From: Mangrovimonas aestuarii
GTDB taxonomy: Bacteria > Bacteroidota > Bacteroidia > Flavobacteriales > Flavobacteriaceae
Length of the DNA: 64,000 nt
Assembly: GCF_028767185.1 (NCBI RefSeq)
Contig: NZ_JARACK010000005.1
Span: 124,001-188,000, forward strand
Direction of reading: 5' to 3'
The notes under the pieces: model-generated
The model's input: the letters and a program-made list of their open reading frames with translations, nothing else
Databases searched by the model: none
Told to the model about the DNA's origin: nothing
Part shown: positions 14,617 to 23,642 of the stretch, piece by piece
Position numbering within the stretch: position 1 is the stretch's first letter
Layout of the letters: each line of letters starts with the position of its first letter
Program-made: the position numbers and the translations under genes

Positions 14617-16782
14617 ATGATAAACATTAATAAAAAAACATTACAGGATTTAGAGTTTTATACGGTTTTAAACCAAGTAAGCGAATATTGTATTACCCCT
14701 CTCGGTCATGAGGCAGTACTTCAATTAGAGCCTTATTCAACTCGTGAACATTTATTGGTAGAATTGAATAAAACCAATGAATATCTCGCATCGTTTGATA
14801 ACGAAAACCGTATACCTAACCATGGTTTTGACGAAATAACCAAAGAACTTAAGCTATTAACAATTGAGAACAACTATCTCGAAATCCATAGCCTAAGAAA
14901 GCTAAGTACTGTTTCTGCAACTGCCAATGAGATTATCCTGTTCTTAAAAAAGTTTGAAGAATACTATCCTACCCTAAATGAATATGCTTCGAATATTGAA
15001 GTAACCAAGCTAATTATCGATAAGGTAAATAGCATTATAGATCGTTTTGGTGACATTAAAGACGATGCTTCACAAAGGTTGTTGCAGATCCGCTATGAGA
15101 TGAATATTCTCAAAGGAAAAATCAACAGTAGTTTTACATCCGCTTTGAACACTTACCATCAATTGGAATATCTAGACGATATCCGCGAAACGGTGGTAGA
15201 CAACAAACGAGTACTAGCAGTAAAAGCGATGTACAGGAAAAAAGTGAGGGGTGCCATTATGGGTGGTAGTAAAACTGGGAGTATTGTTTACATTGAGCCA
15301 GAAACCACCTTGCAGCATTCTCGTGAGCTGAACAATCTTGAGTATGAGGAAAAGGAAGAAATCATCAAGATTTTAAAAGAAGTTACTACATACATACTCC
15401 CATTTGGTAGACTTTTGGAACAATACCAAGTGTTTTTAACCCAATTGGATGTTATTTCGGCAAAGGCAAAATATGCAAACTCTATTAATGCCCTTTTACC
15501 CGAAATTACCGAAGAACGTCAATTCTATATCCGTGACGCCTACCATCCGTTACTTTATGCTGCTAACTTAAAGAAAGGACAAAACACCTTTCCACAAACA
15601 ATTACTTTAGAACAGGACAGCAGAATCATTGTTATTTCAGGACCAAATGCAGGTGGAAAAAGTATCACCCTAAAAACCGTTGGTCTATTACAGGTAATGC
15701 TACAAGCTGGTATGCTAATCCCTGTTCACGAACGCAGTAAAATGTGTCTTTTCAATAAAGTTTTAAGTGATATTGGTGATAATCAATCTATTGAAAACCA
15801 CTTAAGCACCTACAGTTATCGCTTAAAGCAAATGAACTATTTCTTAAGAAAGTGTGATGACAAAACACTTTTCTTAATCGATGAGTTTGGTACGGGTAGT
15901 GATCCTGAACTTGGTGGAGCATTGGCTGAAACTTTCCTTGAAGTATTCTACGAAAGAGGCGCTTTCGGTATTATTACAACCCACTACTCCAACCTAAAAA
16001 TTCTTGCCAACGAATTACCGCATATTCAAAATGCGAATATGTTGTTCAATGAGCATTCGCTGGAACCTATGTACAAACTCGTTATAGGTCAAGCGGGTAG
16101 TTCATTTACATTTGAAGTTGCTCAGAAAAATGGTATTCCTTACAGTTTAATAAACAAGGCCAAAAAGAAAATTGAACGCGGTAAAGTTCGATTTGATAAA
16201 ACTATAGCAAAACTCCAAAAGGAGCGTTCTAAACTTGAAAAAACAGAACGTTCTTTAAAAGTTAACGAGCAAAAGAAAATGGCCGAAGCTGACAAACTGG
16301 AGGAAATAAACGCTCGTGTTCAAAAAAAGCTGGAGAGTTATCAAGAACTTTACGATTCAAATCAGCGTTTGATTTACTTAGGACAAAAGCTTGATGCCAT
16401 TTCTGAAAAATATTTCGAAAATAAAGATAAAAAAGACCTTATTGGCGAGTTCCTTAAAATTGTAGCTGTAGAGAATTCTAAACGAAAAAGAGAGTCCAAA
16501 AAACAAAAAGACATTAAAAAAGCTAAGGAAGCCAAGCTCAATAAGGAAGTTCAGAAAAAGGTTGAGATTATCAGAGAAAAGAAAAAGGAGGAAAAGAAAA
16601 AAGCAATAGAACAACCTAAACCACGTCCTACACTAAAAGTAGGCGATAGAGTGAGATTACTGGACGGAAAGGCAGTTGGAAGCATCGACACTATTGAAAA
16701 AAACAAAGCCGTTGTAAATTATGGTATCTTTACGACTAATGTGGATATAGACCAATTGGAATTGGTACAGGCAGCTAAATAA
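14617..16782 (+). CDS. mutS2: MutS2-type ATPase lacking the Smr nuclease domain
   Basis: A 721-residue DNA- or ribosome-associated ATPase. The core and clamp regions (about 1-320) precede the ABC-type ATPase with Walker A GPNAGGKSITLKT (about residue 345), DNQSIENHLSTYS signature, and Walker B TLFLIDEFGTGSDPELGG. A long, very Lys/Glu-rich coiled coil follows (about 515-670), and the chain ends in a KOW-like segment, TLKVGDRVRLLDGKAVGS, not in the Smr domain that standard MutS2 carries. MutS2 suppresses recombination and, in Bacillus, rescues collided ribosomes. A separate DUF2027/Smr protein at 42788-43345 could supply the missing nuclease. Confidence 0.92.
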   Translation: MININKKTLQDLEFYTVLNQVSEYCITPLGHEAVLQLEPYSTREHLLVELNKTNEYLASFDNENRIPNHGFDEITKELKLLTIENNYLEIHSLRKLSTVSATANEIILFLKKFEEYYPTLNEYASNIEVTKLIIDKVNSIIDRFGDIKDDASQRLLQIRYEMNILKGKINSSFTSALNTYHQLEYLDDIRETVVDNKRVLAVKAMYRKKVRGAIMGGSKTGSIVYIEPETTLQHSRELNNLEYEEKEEIIKILKEVTTYILPFGRLLEQYQVFLTQLDVISAKAKYANSINALLPEITEERQFYIRDAYHPLLYAANLKKGQNTFPQTITLEQDSRIIVISGPNAGGKSITLKTVGLLQVMLQAGMLIPVHERSKMCLFNKVLSDIGDNQSIENHLSTYSYRLKQMNYFLRKCDDKTLFLIDEFGTGSDPELGGALAETFLEVFYERGAFGIITTHYSNLKILANELPHIQNANMLFNEHSLEPMYKLVIGQAGSSFTFEVAQKNGIPYSLINKAKKKIERGKVRFDKTIAKLQKERSKLEKTERSLKVNEQKKMAEADKLEEINARVQKKLESYQELYDSNQRLIYLGQKLDAISEKYFENKDKKDLIGEFLKIVAVENSKRKRESKKQKDIKKAKEAKLNKEVQKKVEIIREKKKEEKKKAIEQPKPRPTLKVGDRVRLLDGKAVGSIDTIEKNKAVVNYGIFTTNVDIDQLELVQAAK

Positions 16783-16783
16783 G

Positions 16784-17200
16784 ATGATCAATTTACCTAA
16801 AAACAAACAGCTGATTTTATTTGACGGTGTATGCAACCTTTGCGATAATACCGTTCAATATGTTATTAAACATGATAAAGCCAATCACTTTATGTTTGCT
16901 GCTCTACAGAGTGAAGTAGGTAATAACATCATCTCTAAGTATCGTATAGATACAAACAAAATGGATTCCATTTTACTTTACAATCCCGAAAAGGGAATCT
17001 CTTATAAATCCACAGCAGCTTTAAAAATTGCAAGACATCTTGGCTTTCCCAACAATTTGCTGTCTATTTTTTTAATCGTCCCTTCTTTTATAAGAAATAC
17101 CCTTTACGATTTTATCGCTAAAAACCGCTATAAGTGGTATGGTAAAAAGGATAATTGTATGATTCCGACACCAGAATTACAATCGAAGTTTTTGGGGTAA
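16784..17200 (+). CDS. DCC family thiol-disulfide oxidoreductase (DUF393)
   Basis: A 138-residue protein with the family signature LFDGVCNLCDNTVQYVIKHD, in which the DxxCxxC motif (D-G-V-C-N-L-C) gives the name; a second block FAALQSEVGNNII and a C-terminal YDFIAKNRYKWYGKKDNCMI follow. The fold is thioredoxin-like and a redox role is assumed from the CxxC. It starts one base after the mutS2 stop codon, so the two genes are translationally coupled. It is convergent with the RNase P RNA gene. Confidence 0.92.
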   Translation: MINLPKNKQLILFDGVCNLCDNTVQYVIKHDKANHFMFAALQSEVGNNIISKYRIDTNKMDSILLYNPEKGISYKSTAALKIARHLGFPNNLLSIFLIVPSFIRNTLYDFIAKNRYKWYGKKDNCMIPTPELQSKFLG

Positions 17201-17209
17201 AAAAGAAAA

Positions 17210-17515
17210 AAGCAGATCTATAAGCCGAATTCTGTATTGTGGGAATCCCCGCAACCCTTATCATTTATCTGAGTGAGCCGTTACCGACACACTTTAGCTG
17301 CCTACCCTCCAACATTGAACGTGCCGCCCTCAAGCGTTGGTTTACATGGCATTGCACCGCATAGAGTTTACCTGATTTCACTACAGCATGACCTGTACAT
17401 TCTTTCTGTTGCACTTTTCCTAGCCTCACGACTGGTGGCCGTTAGCCACTATGCTTGCACTATGGTGTTCGGACTTTCCTCCATCCCAAAGGGACAGCGA
17501 TAAGGCGATCTGCTT
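17210..17515 (-). ncRNA. rnpB: RNase P RNA, bacterial class A-like
   Basis: Read on the minus strand the region shows the conserved 5' element GATGGAGGAAAGTCCGAAC, the core GTGCAACAGAAAGAA block, GAAATCAGGTAAACTC, GGAGGGTAGGCAGC and the 3' AGAATTCGGCTTATAGATC element. The ends AGCAGATC (5', near 17510) and GATCTGCT (3', near 17211) pair to make helix P1. The RNA is the catalytic subunit that trims the 5' leader of tRNA precursors. The ends are set from P1 and are accurate to a few bases. A conflicting protein ORF on the other strand is an artefact. Confidence 0.97.
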
Positions 17516-17519
17516 TCGG

Positions 17520-17527
17520 CAAAAATA
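17520..17527 (-). promoter_or_regulatory. -7 promoter element for rnpB
   Basis: The minus strand reads TATTTTTG about 5 bases before the RNA 5' end, the position expected for a TAnnTTTG -7 box. This agrees well with the P1 end and so supports both the promoter and the RNA boundary. Confidence 0.7.
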
Positions 17528-17693
17528 CAATATTTACCAATAGTCCCTAATAAATCTTAACTGTTAATAATTCGCCGTAATTTTTGAAAACTGGATGCCG
17601 GAATCTCATTTGAATTTTTAACTTTGTTACTTCAATAAGTGCTCCCTGATTTAGGTTTATAACTGGGTACTTTTAAAGCAAAAATTCAGCAAT

Positions 17694-18779
17694 TTGGAAC
17701 ATTTTGTAGTATCGGCAAGGAAATACAGACCTCAGACCTTTAAGGATGTTGTAGGCCAACAGGCTATTACCAATACCTTGCTAAATGCTATAGAAAACAA
17801 TCACTTGGCTCAAGCCCTTTTGTTTTGTGGCCCTCGTGGTGTGGGTAAAACTTCCTGTGCCCGTATCCTTGCCAAAATGATCAATCAAAATGGAGAAAGT
17901 AATCCTGATGAAGATTTTGCTTTTAACATTTTTGAGCTGGATGCTGCTTCGAATAACTCTGTAGATGATATAAGAAACCTTACCGATCAGGTTAGAATAC
18001 CCCCTCAAGTAGGGTCTTATAAAGTATATATCATTGATGAGGTTCACATGCTGTCGCAGGCTGCTTTCAATGCATTCTTAAAAACATTGGAAGAACCGCC
18101 TAAGCACTGTATTTTTATTTTGGCAACTACTGAAAAGCACAAAATCATCCCTACGATTTTGTCACGTTGTCAGATATTCGACTTTAAGCGCATAACTGTA
18201 ACTGATGCCAAAGAATACTTAAGGTACATTGCAGAAGAACAAGGTATTAACGCCGAAGACGATGCTTTGCACATTATTGCCCAAAAAGCAGATGGAGCCA
18301 TGCGTGATGCACTGTCTATTTTCGATCGTGTGGTTAGTTTCTCTGGAAAAAAACTAACAAGGCAAGCGGTAACTGAAAACCTAAACGTACTTGATTATGA
18401 TACTTATTTTAGCAGTACGGATTTAATTTTGGAAAATAACATTCCTGAATTGCTTATTCAGTTTAATGAAACATTAGCAAAAGGATTTGACGGTCACCAT
18501 TATATTGCTGGGCTAAGCTCTCACTTTAGGGATTTGATGGTGTGTAAGAACGAAAAAACCATTCAACTTCTTGAAGTCGGAGAAGAAACCAAGATCAAAT
18601 ACTTAGAGCAATCTAAAAAAGCGTCACAAGAATTCCTTTTGGAAGGTATTGCACTGGCTAACGATTGTGATCTTAAATACAAAAGCAGTAAAAACCAACG
18701 ACTTCTCGTTGAGCTTTGCTTAATGCAATTAGCTTCCATCAACTTTGATGGTAAAAAAAAAATAGCAAACACTATATAA
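17694..18779 (+). CDS. dnaX: DNA polymerase III gamma/tau, zero-frame (gamma-like) product
   Basis: A 361-residue clamp-loader ATPase from a TTG start; an in-frame stop lies upstream without any ATG, and the protein begins LEHFVVSARKYRPQTFKDVV as DnaX does. It has Walker A GPRGVGKTSCARIL, the DEVHMLSQAAFNAFLKTLEE Walker B block, the SRCQIFDFKRI sensor and domain III helices. The zero frame closes with KKKIANTI shortly after an A10 tract at 18753-18762. In the -1 frame the same tract leads into 219 further codons of tau-like C-terminus. The short form resembles E. coli gamma, so the tract could be programmed slippage, or the stop could be a sequencing or assembly error in the homopolymer. Confidence 0.93.
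   Translation: MEHFVVSARKYRPQTFKDVVGQQAITNTLLNAIENNHLAQALLFCGPRGVGKTSCARILAKMINQNGESNPDEDFAFNIFELDAASNNSVDDIRNLTDQVRIPPQVGSYKVYIIDEVHMLSQAAFNAFLKTLEEPPKHCIFILATTEKHKIIPTILSRCQIFDFKRITVTDAKEYLRYIAEEQGINAEDDALHIIAQKADGAMRDALSIFDRVVSFSGKKLTRQAVTENLNVLDYDTYFSSTDLILENNIPELLIQFNETLAKGFDGHHYIAGLSSHFRDLMVCKNEKTIQLLEVGEETKIKYLEQSKKASQEFLLEGIALANDCDLKYKSSKNQRLLVELCLMQLASINFDGKKKIANTI
18753..18762 (+). promoter_or_regulatory. A10 slippery tract in dnaX, candidate -1 frameshift site
   Basis: Ten consecutive A residues in codons GGT AAA AAA AAA ATA. The reading frame after it is open for 9 codons only, whereas the -1 frame runs to 19417 and continues the known DnaX sequence (KKNSKHYIIPPSFFRVE). A weak hairpin (CTTTC/GAAAG) lies about 25 bases downstream. 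An extra A from RNA polymerase slippage, or -1 ribosomal slippage, would join the two. Confidence 0.7.
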
Positions 18780-19417
18780 TTCCCCCTTCTTTCTTCAGAG
18801 TTGAAAGGAAATCAACCAATTCTCCTGAACAAACTAAACCTCAGCAAAAAGAAGTTAGCACTCAAAAAAGCACAGTGGTTTCAACGGCTGCATCGGTTAA
18901 ACAACAACCTACAACCCTAAAAGAACCTGAAACAAAGGTAATTTCTAGAAGAGATTCTAAGCGTACTTCTGGACTATCTCTAAAAAGTATCCGTGCTAAA
19001 AAAGAACACCAAATAAAACAACAGGAACAGGTTGTTAAGGAGGAAAACCTTCCTAGAGAAGCTTTTACCGAAGAAGAAATGCAGAATGCTTGGCAAGCTT
19101 ATATCGATAAAATTAACGAAGACGGCAAGTACAATTTAGCATCAATTCTCTCCATAGATACTCCAAAATTAAAAGATACTGAAATTCACGTCACCTATCC
19201 TAACTCCACCAACAAAGTTGAAGTTGAGCGTGATCAATATGAATTAATGGGCTTTTTGAGGAAAACACTATCCAACTACGACGTTACACTTCATATTGAT
19301 GTGAACGAAACTATGGAAAAGAAATATGCCTATTCTCCACAAGAAAAGTACGAGAAGCTTAAAGATAAAAACCCTAATATTGAAGTATTAAGACGTTCCT
19401 TTGATTTAGATCTATAA
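18761..19417 (+). CDS. dnaX: dnaX C-terminal (tau) segment in the -1 frame
   Basis: This frame continues domain III with NSKHYIIPPSFFRVERKS, then a Ser/Thr/Lys/Gln-rich linker, a basic stretch (KRTSGLSLKSIRAKKEHQIK), and a C-terminal domain EAFTEEEMQNAWQAYIDKIN...IEVLRRSFDLDL of the type that ends Bacteroidota DnaX. It has no credible start of its own: the first Met is at 18875, inside the linker. Together with the upstream frame it would make a tau-like protein of about 574 residues. I read it as part of dnaX, not as an independent gene. Confidence 0.85.
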   Translation, partial: NSKHYIIPPSFFRVERKSTNSPEQTKPQQKEVSTQKSTVVSTAASVKQQPTTLKEPETKVISRRDSKRTSGLSLKSIRAKKEHQIKQQEQVVKEENLPREAFTEEEMQNAWQAYIDKINEDGKYNLASILSIDTPKLKDTEIHVTYPNSTNKVEVERDQYELMGFLRKTLSNYDVTLHIDVNETMEKKYAYSPQEKYEKLKDKNPNIEVLRRSFDLDL

Positions 19418-19419
19418 CA

Positions 19420-19980
19420 ATGAGATTACTATTTCTATTAGCACTTCCCCTTTTTATTTTTGCTGTGAGCTGCGATGGTAGAGGTCGTGCCTACTTGAGC
19501 AATAAAGAAGTTTTAATGGAGCATAACCTATTGGAATCCTTTAGTGAGAACGTTAGCTATATACCTGTTGACTATACCGAAACCATCACCGACACCATTT
19601 TGAGCAATGGTTTTTCCGTAAGGATAAAGCTGTTTACCGATATGGAAAACAGTAAACTTTTGGAGTACACTAAAGACACGATAAACTATAAGGAATTTTA
19701 TAGAGAAACCAAGGCAGAGGTGCAAGTAAAAAAAGACAACACCATTCTATTCGACAGGGTCTTTAATAGTGAAGTATTCACTGAAGAACTTCCAAGCCAA
19801 AAAGAAATATTAAAAGTTGTAAATTTGCAGGCGGTTAGCACTGAGCAATTAGAGTCTTCTCTAACTGGAAATATATCAATTACTTTCAGCTTTAAAAGAC
19901 CTAAAGAAAATAAACTTTGGGATTACAGACTAATAATAGACGAACAGGGTAATCATAAATTTGAAGCAATATACTTATAG
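19420..19980 (+). CDS. Gliding-motility-type small lipoprotein of unknown function
   Basis: A 186-residue protein with a signal peptide (MRLLFLLALPLFIFAV) and a lipobox FAVSC, so acylation at Cys18 is expected. The mature part is predicted to be mostly beta strands (TITDTILSNGFSVRIKLFTD, AEVQVKKDNTILFDRVFNSE, NISITFSFKRPKENKLWDYR, DEQGNHKFEAIYL). No family is recognised. It starts 2 bases after the dnaX stop codon and 12 bases before miaE, so it shares their operon; this location next to replication and tRNA genes says nothing clear about its role. Confidence 0.8.
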   Translation: MRLLFLLALPLFIFAVSCDGRGRAYLSNKEVLMEHNLLESFSENVSYIPVDYTETITDTILSNGFSVRIKLFTDMENSKLLEYTKDTINYKEFYRETKAEVQVKKDNTILFDRVFNSEVFTEELPSQKEILKVVNLQAVSTEQLESSLTGNISITFSFKRPKENKLWDYRLIIDEQGNHKFEAIYL

Positions 19981-19992
19981 AACAAGAGAATT

Positions 19993-20571
19993 ATGTTAGG
20001 ACTGAAACTTCCAACCGATCCAAGGTGGGTAAACATTGTTGAAAAAAATATTGAAGAAATACTTACAGACCATGCTTTTTGTGAACAAAAGGCAGCGAGT
20101 ACTGCTATTACTTTTATTGTACGCTACCCAGAATATACCGAATTAGTTCAGGAAATGACCGCTTTGGTTAAGGAAGAAATCAGTCACTTTAAAATGGTTC
20201 ATGACAAAATTGTAGAACGTGGATGGGTTTTGGGACGTGAACGCAAAGACGAATATGTTCATGCCATTAGAAAATTCTTCAAAGGAGGCGATCGTACCAA
20301 ACAATTGGTTGATAGCTTACTTATTGCTGCATTAATTGAAGCTAGAAGTTGTGAACGCTTTAGATTGCTTTCGGAAGAGCTTGAAGATGAAGAATTAGCA
20401 CAATTCTACAGAAAACTAATGGTTAGTGAAGCCAACCACTATACCATGTTTCTAGGGTTTGCCCGAAAGTATGGTAAACGTGAGGAAGTGGATAAAAAAT
20501 GGCAAGATCTATTATCCTACGAAGCCGAACTTATGAAAGAACTCGGTAAAACTGAAACCATTCACGGTTAA
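19993..20571 (+). CDS. miaE: tRNA-(ms2io6A37)-hydroxylase
   Basis: A 192-residue ferritin-like diiron enzyme. The metal-binding helices are visible as CEQKAAS, EEISHFKMVHDKI (ExxH), EARSCERFRLL and EANHYTMFLGF (ExxH), spaced as in MiaE. It hydroxylates the isopentenyl group of modified A37 in tRNAs that read UNN codons, using oxygen. It lies 12 bases after the lipoprotein and its stop codon overlaps that of the convergent ppx gene by three to four bases, leaving no room for an intergenic terminator. Confidence 0.95.
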   Translation: MLGLKLPTDPRWVNIVEKNIEEILTDHAFCEQKAASTAITFIVRYPEYTELVQEMTALVKEEISHFKMVHDKIVERGWVLGRERKDEYVHAIRKFFKGGDRTKQLVDSLLIAALIEARSCERFRLLSEELEDEELAQFYRKLMVSEANHYTMFLGFARKYGKREEVDKKWQDLLSYEAELMKELGKTETIHG

Positions 20572-21488
20572 GCTTCAACCTTGTCAAACTGTTGGCTGGG
20601 AACTGTATCGTAGTAAATACTTTTAATAATTCCGTCGGATAGACCTATTTTAGGCACAAATATGTGCTTGGCACTACTCCATTTCATTGCTGAAAGATAA
20701 ATACGAGATGCAGGAATAATTACGTCTGCACGGTCTTGGTTTAAGTCTAATTCCGAGATACGCTCTTCATAAGAATAGCTTTGCAACATGGTATAATAGT
20801 TACTCAAGTAGAAATAGGTCAATGGTTTTCCCATAGCTTTTCCAGATATCTTGAAAATCTTATTGATGTTACCACCAGAACCAACAACTGTAATTTTATC
20901 GTACTCTTCTGTATTTGCTTTAATCCATTTTTCAAGTTCTAGCCAGGTTTCTTTCTTGACCATATCATTCAATAACCTAACTGTACCAATTTTAAAGGAA
21001 CGGGAAGTTACTTTTTTACCGTTGTGAATCACGGTGAACTCTGTACTACCCCCACCCACATCAACATATAAATAGTTCTTATTGTCATCTATATAAGTAT
21101 GTAAGTCAGTAGCAGCTATAATTGCTGCTTCTTCTTCACCATCAATAATGTCTATTTGAATACCAGAATGCTCCAATATCATCTCAGCGACTTTCTTACC
21201 ATTTTCGGCTTCTCGCATAGCAGAAGTTGCACAAGCTTTATATTTAATTACTTTATGGGATTTCATAAGTAATTTAAATGCCAACATGGTATCCAACATA
21301 CGTTGGGTGTTGTATTCAGAAATATTTTCCTTTACAAAAACATCGGCTCCCAAACGAATAGGAACACGAACTAAAGAGCTTTTTTTAAACCTTGTAGGCT
21401 TTCCTTTTTCCTCAATAATATTAGCTATGAGCAATCTTACGGCATTCGAGCCGATATCTATGGCTGCATATTTTTGTATTGTAAGCAT
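20568..21488 (-). CDS. ppx: Exopolyphosphatase, Ppx/GppA family
   Basis: A 306-residue member of the ASKHA phosphatase group, shorter than E. coli Ppx because it lacks the C-terminal helical domain. Phosphate-1 loop AAIDIGSNAVRLLIANI, catalytic DGEEEA region and phosphate-2 loop YVDVGGGSTEFTVIHNG are all clear. It would hydrolyse terminal phosphates of polyphosphate or the gamma-phosphate of pppGpp. It directly abuts ppk1 (stop at 21489, this start at 21488), so synthesis and breakdown of polyphosphate are coupled at the operon level. Confidence 0.93.
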   Translation of the reverse strand: MLTIQKYAAIDIGSNAVRLLIANIIEEKGKPTRFKKSSLVRVPIRLGADVFVKENISEYNTQRMLDTMLAFKLLMKSHKVIKYKACATSAMREAENGKKVAEMILEHSGIQIDIIDGEEEAAIIAATDLHTYIDDNKNYLYVDVGGGSTEFTVIHNGKKVTSRSFKIGTVRLLNDMVKKETWLELEKWIKANTEEYDKITVVGSGGNINKIFKISGKAMGKPLTYFYLSNYYTMLQSYSYEERISELDLNQDRADVIIPASRIYLSAMKWSSAKHIFVPKIGLSDGIIKSIYYDTVPSQQFDKVEA

Positions 21489-23552
21489 TTAGTTTTCTAA
21501 CTTATTTTTATAATAATCGTAAGTAGCAAACTGAGCTCTTACCTTTGGTAAATCATTCCTTCTATATTTATTTTGCTCAGAGCCATCCAATATGCGTGCT
21601 TTAACATTATCACTCCAACAAATATTAAAAGTATCTATGAGCTCATTTCTGATTTCCTCATCATAAATAGGGCAAGTTACCTCAACCCTGTTATCAATAT
21701 TTCTTGTCATCCAATCGGCAGAAGAGATAAATACCTTCGGGTCTCCATCATTACCAAAAATGAACAAACGAGTATGTTCCAAAAATTTATCTACAATACT
21801 TATTACCTCAATATTCTCACTCATTCCCTCAATTCCTGAAACTAAACAACAAATCCCTCTTACTACCATCTGTATTTTTACTCCTGCTCTACTGGCATCA
21901 TAAAGCTTATCTACCATTTTGTAACTGGAAATACTGTTCATCTTTAAACGAATATAACCAGGTTTGCCTGCTCTTACATTCGCAATTTCCCTGTCGATTA
22001 ACCTAAAGAAGGCGCTCTGGCTATAGTGCGGTGAGGTTATAATATGCTTATACTTGTATATCTTATAGTTTATATCGAAAAAGCTGAACACTTTGTTTAC
22101 ATCTTTCAAAATTCTAACATCTGAAGTAAACAATGTATAATCGGTATAAATTTTGGCTGTAGACTCATTGAAATTTCCGGTACTAATAAATCCGTAACGC
22201 TTTATTTTACCTTCTTCCTCTCGCTCTACAATACACATTTTACTGTGCACCTTAAGTCCTTGAACTCCAAAAATCAAGTTGATACCTTCGTCTTCCATTT
22301 GCTCGGCATAATTGATGTTGGCTTGCTCATCAAACCTAGCTTGAAGTTCAATAGACACAGTTACTTTTTTACCGTTTTTAGCTGCGTTAATAAGAGAACT
22401 TGCCACATGCGAAATCTCAGCCAAACGATAAATAGTAATTTTTATGGTCTTTACCTTAGGGTCTAGAGCTGCTTCCCTTAAAAACTTGACTACGTAAGCA
22501 AATGTATGGTAAGGCGCATAAAGCAGATAATCCTTTCTTGCTATAGCAGGAAATAAACTTTTCTCTAAACTCAATTTTTTAATTGGAAGAGGAGAAATCT
22601 TACTATAAAGTAAATCGGTTCTACCCAAACTAGGGAATCCCATATAATCTCTACGATTATGATAACGTCCCCCCGGAATAATACTATCACTTCTGTGTAT
22701 CCCCATCTTATTCATGAGATATTGTAGAGTATCTGGAGCAATCATCTTATCGTAAACAAAACGTACTGGATCACCAATACTACGGTGTTTTACACTATCG
22801 GAGATCTTATCTATAAAACTTTTACTCAAATCACTGTCAAAATCAAGCTCCCCATCTCGGGTAATCTTAATCATATGAGCAGTGATATCTGAAAATTCAA
22901 AAATGCTGAAAATATCTTTTAAACAGTATCTCAATAAATCGTCGATTAAAATAATGTAGCTTTTATCGCCTTCCTGAGGTAAAACCACAAAGCGATCCAT
23001 TGTTTTAGATATTTCTATCAATCCATATTGGTTTCCGTTATTTTTCAACTGCATTTTCACCGCTAAATAAGCTGCACTGTCTTTTAAATGAGGAAACTCA
23101 GATTCATCACTTAAAACAATAGTTACTAGTGCAGGACTTACATTCTGGATAAAATACTGTTTTATAAATGAATGCTGTTCAGGTTTAATCTGGGTTTCGT
23201 CAATAATAAAAATGTTCTCATCCTTGAGCATTTCTTGAATATCACTGAGAATATTTAAGCTTTCACTCTGTTGATCAATAACTATTTGGGTAATTACTTC
23301 CAACAATTCTTTTGCCTTAATACCACCAAGTTCACTTTTCCCCCCTTTACCAGCTTGGTCGATACGCTTAACAGTAGCATACCTTACTTTAAAGAATTCG
23401 TCGAGATTATTGGAAAATATCCCTAAAAAACGTAGCCTTTCAATCAGTGGCACCGTTTCATCTGCAGCTTCCTGAAGCACTCTGGCATTAAATTGTAACC
23501 AACTTACTTCTCTATTTATATAGCTATTGCTTGTTTTTTCACTTGTAATCAT
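21489..23552 (-). CDS. ppk1: Polyphosphate kinase 1
   Basis: A 687-residue PPK1. It begins with the N domain (NREVSWLQFNARVLQEA), continues with FLGIFSNNLDEFFKVRYATV and contains the two phospholipase-D-like catalytic halves: the autophosphorylated His in GLKVHSKMCIVER (about residue 430) and the second HTRLFIFGNDGDPKVFISSA block. It reversibly adds the ATP gamma-phosphate to polyphosphate chains. I chose ATG at 23552; a GTG 9 bases upstream is possible. Upstream is sixA, downstream is ppx. Confidence 0.97.
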   Translation of the reverse strand: MITSEKTSNSYINREVSWLQFNARVLQEAADETVPLIERLRFLGIFSNNLDEFFKVRYATVKRIDQAGKGGKSELGGIKAKELLEVITQIVIDQQSESLNILSDIQEMLKDENIFIIDETQIKPEQHSFIKQYFIQNVSPALVTIVLSDESEFPHLKDSAAYLAVKMQLKNNGNQYGLIEISKTMDRFVVLPQEGDKSYIILIDDLLRYCLKDIFSIFEFSDITAHMIKITRDGELDFDSDLSKSFIDKISDSVKHRSIGDPVRFVYDKMIAPDTLQYLMNKMGIHRSDSIIPGGRYHNRRDYMGFPSLGRTDLLYSKISPLPIKKLSLEKSLFPAIARKDYLLYAPYHTFAYVVKFLREAALDPKVKTIKITIYRLAEISHVASSLINAAKNGKKVTVSIELQARFDEQANINYAEQMEDEGINLIFGVQGLKVHSKMCIVEREEEGKIKRYGFISTGNFNESTAKIYTDYTLFTSDVRILKDVNKVFSFFDINYKIYKYKHIITSPHYSQSAFFRLIDREIANVRAGKPGYIRLKMNSISSYKMVDKLYDASRAGVKIQMVVRGICCLVSGIEGMSENIEVISIVDKFLEHTRLFIFGNDGDPKVFISSADWMTRNIDNRVEVTCPIYDEEIRNELIDTFNICWSDNVKARILDGSEQNKYRRNDLPKVRAQFATYDYYKNKLEN

Positions 23553-23642
23553 AAATAACACTTAGGCTCTTACAAATATATTTTTTTAAACTGTAAATAG
23601 CTATCTCAGTAATTCATAATTCAACACAAAAAGACAAAAGCT

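Noticed and set aside
16378-16614. Minus-strand hydrophobic ORF within mutS2
   Set aside because: Its Phe/Leu-rich translation is the complement of the Lys/Glu-rich coiled coil of MutS2.
17273-17503. Plus-strand ORF of 76 codons
   Set aside because: It lies wholly within the RNase P RNA on the opposite strand, whose conserved core and P1 helix are clear; the ORF is an accidental frame.
18875-19417. Separate gene after dnaX
   Set aside because: Its frame is continuous with dnaX through the A10 tract and its first Met lies in the tau linker, so it is better read as the C-terminal part of dnaX.
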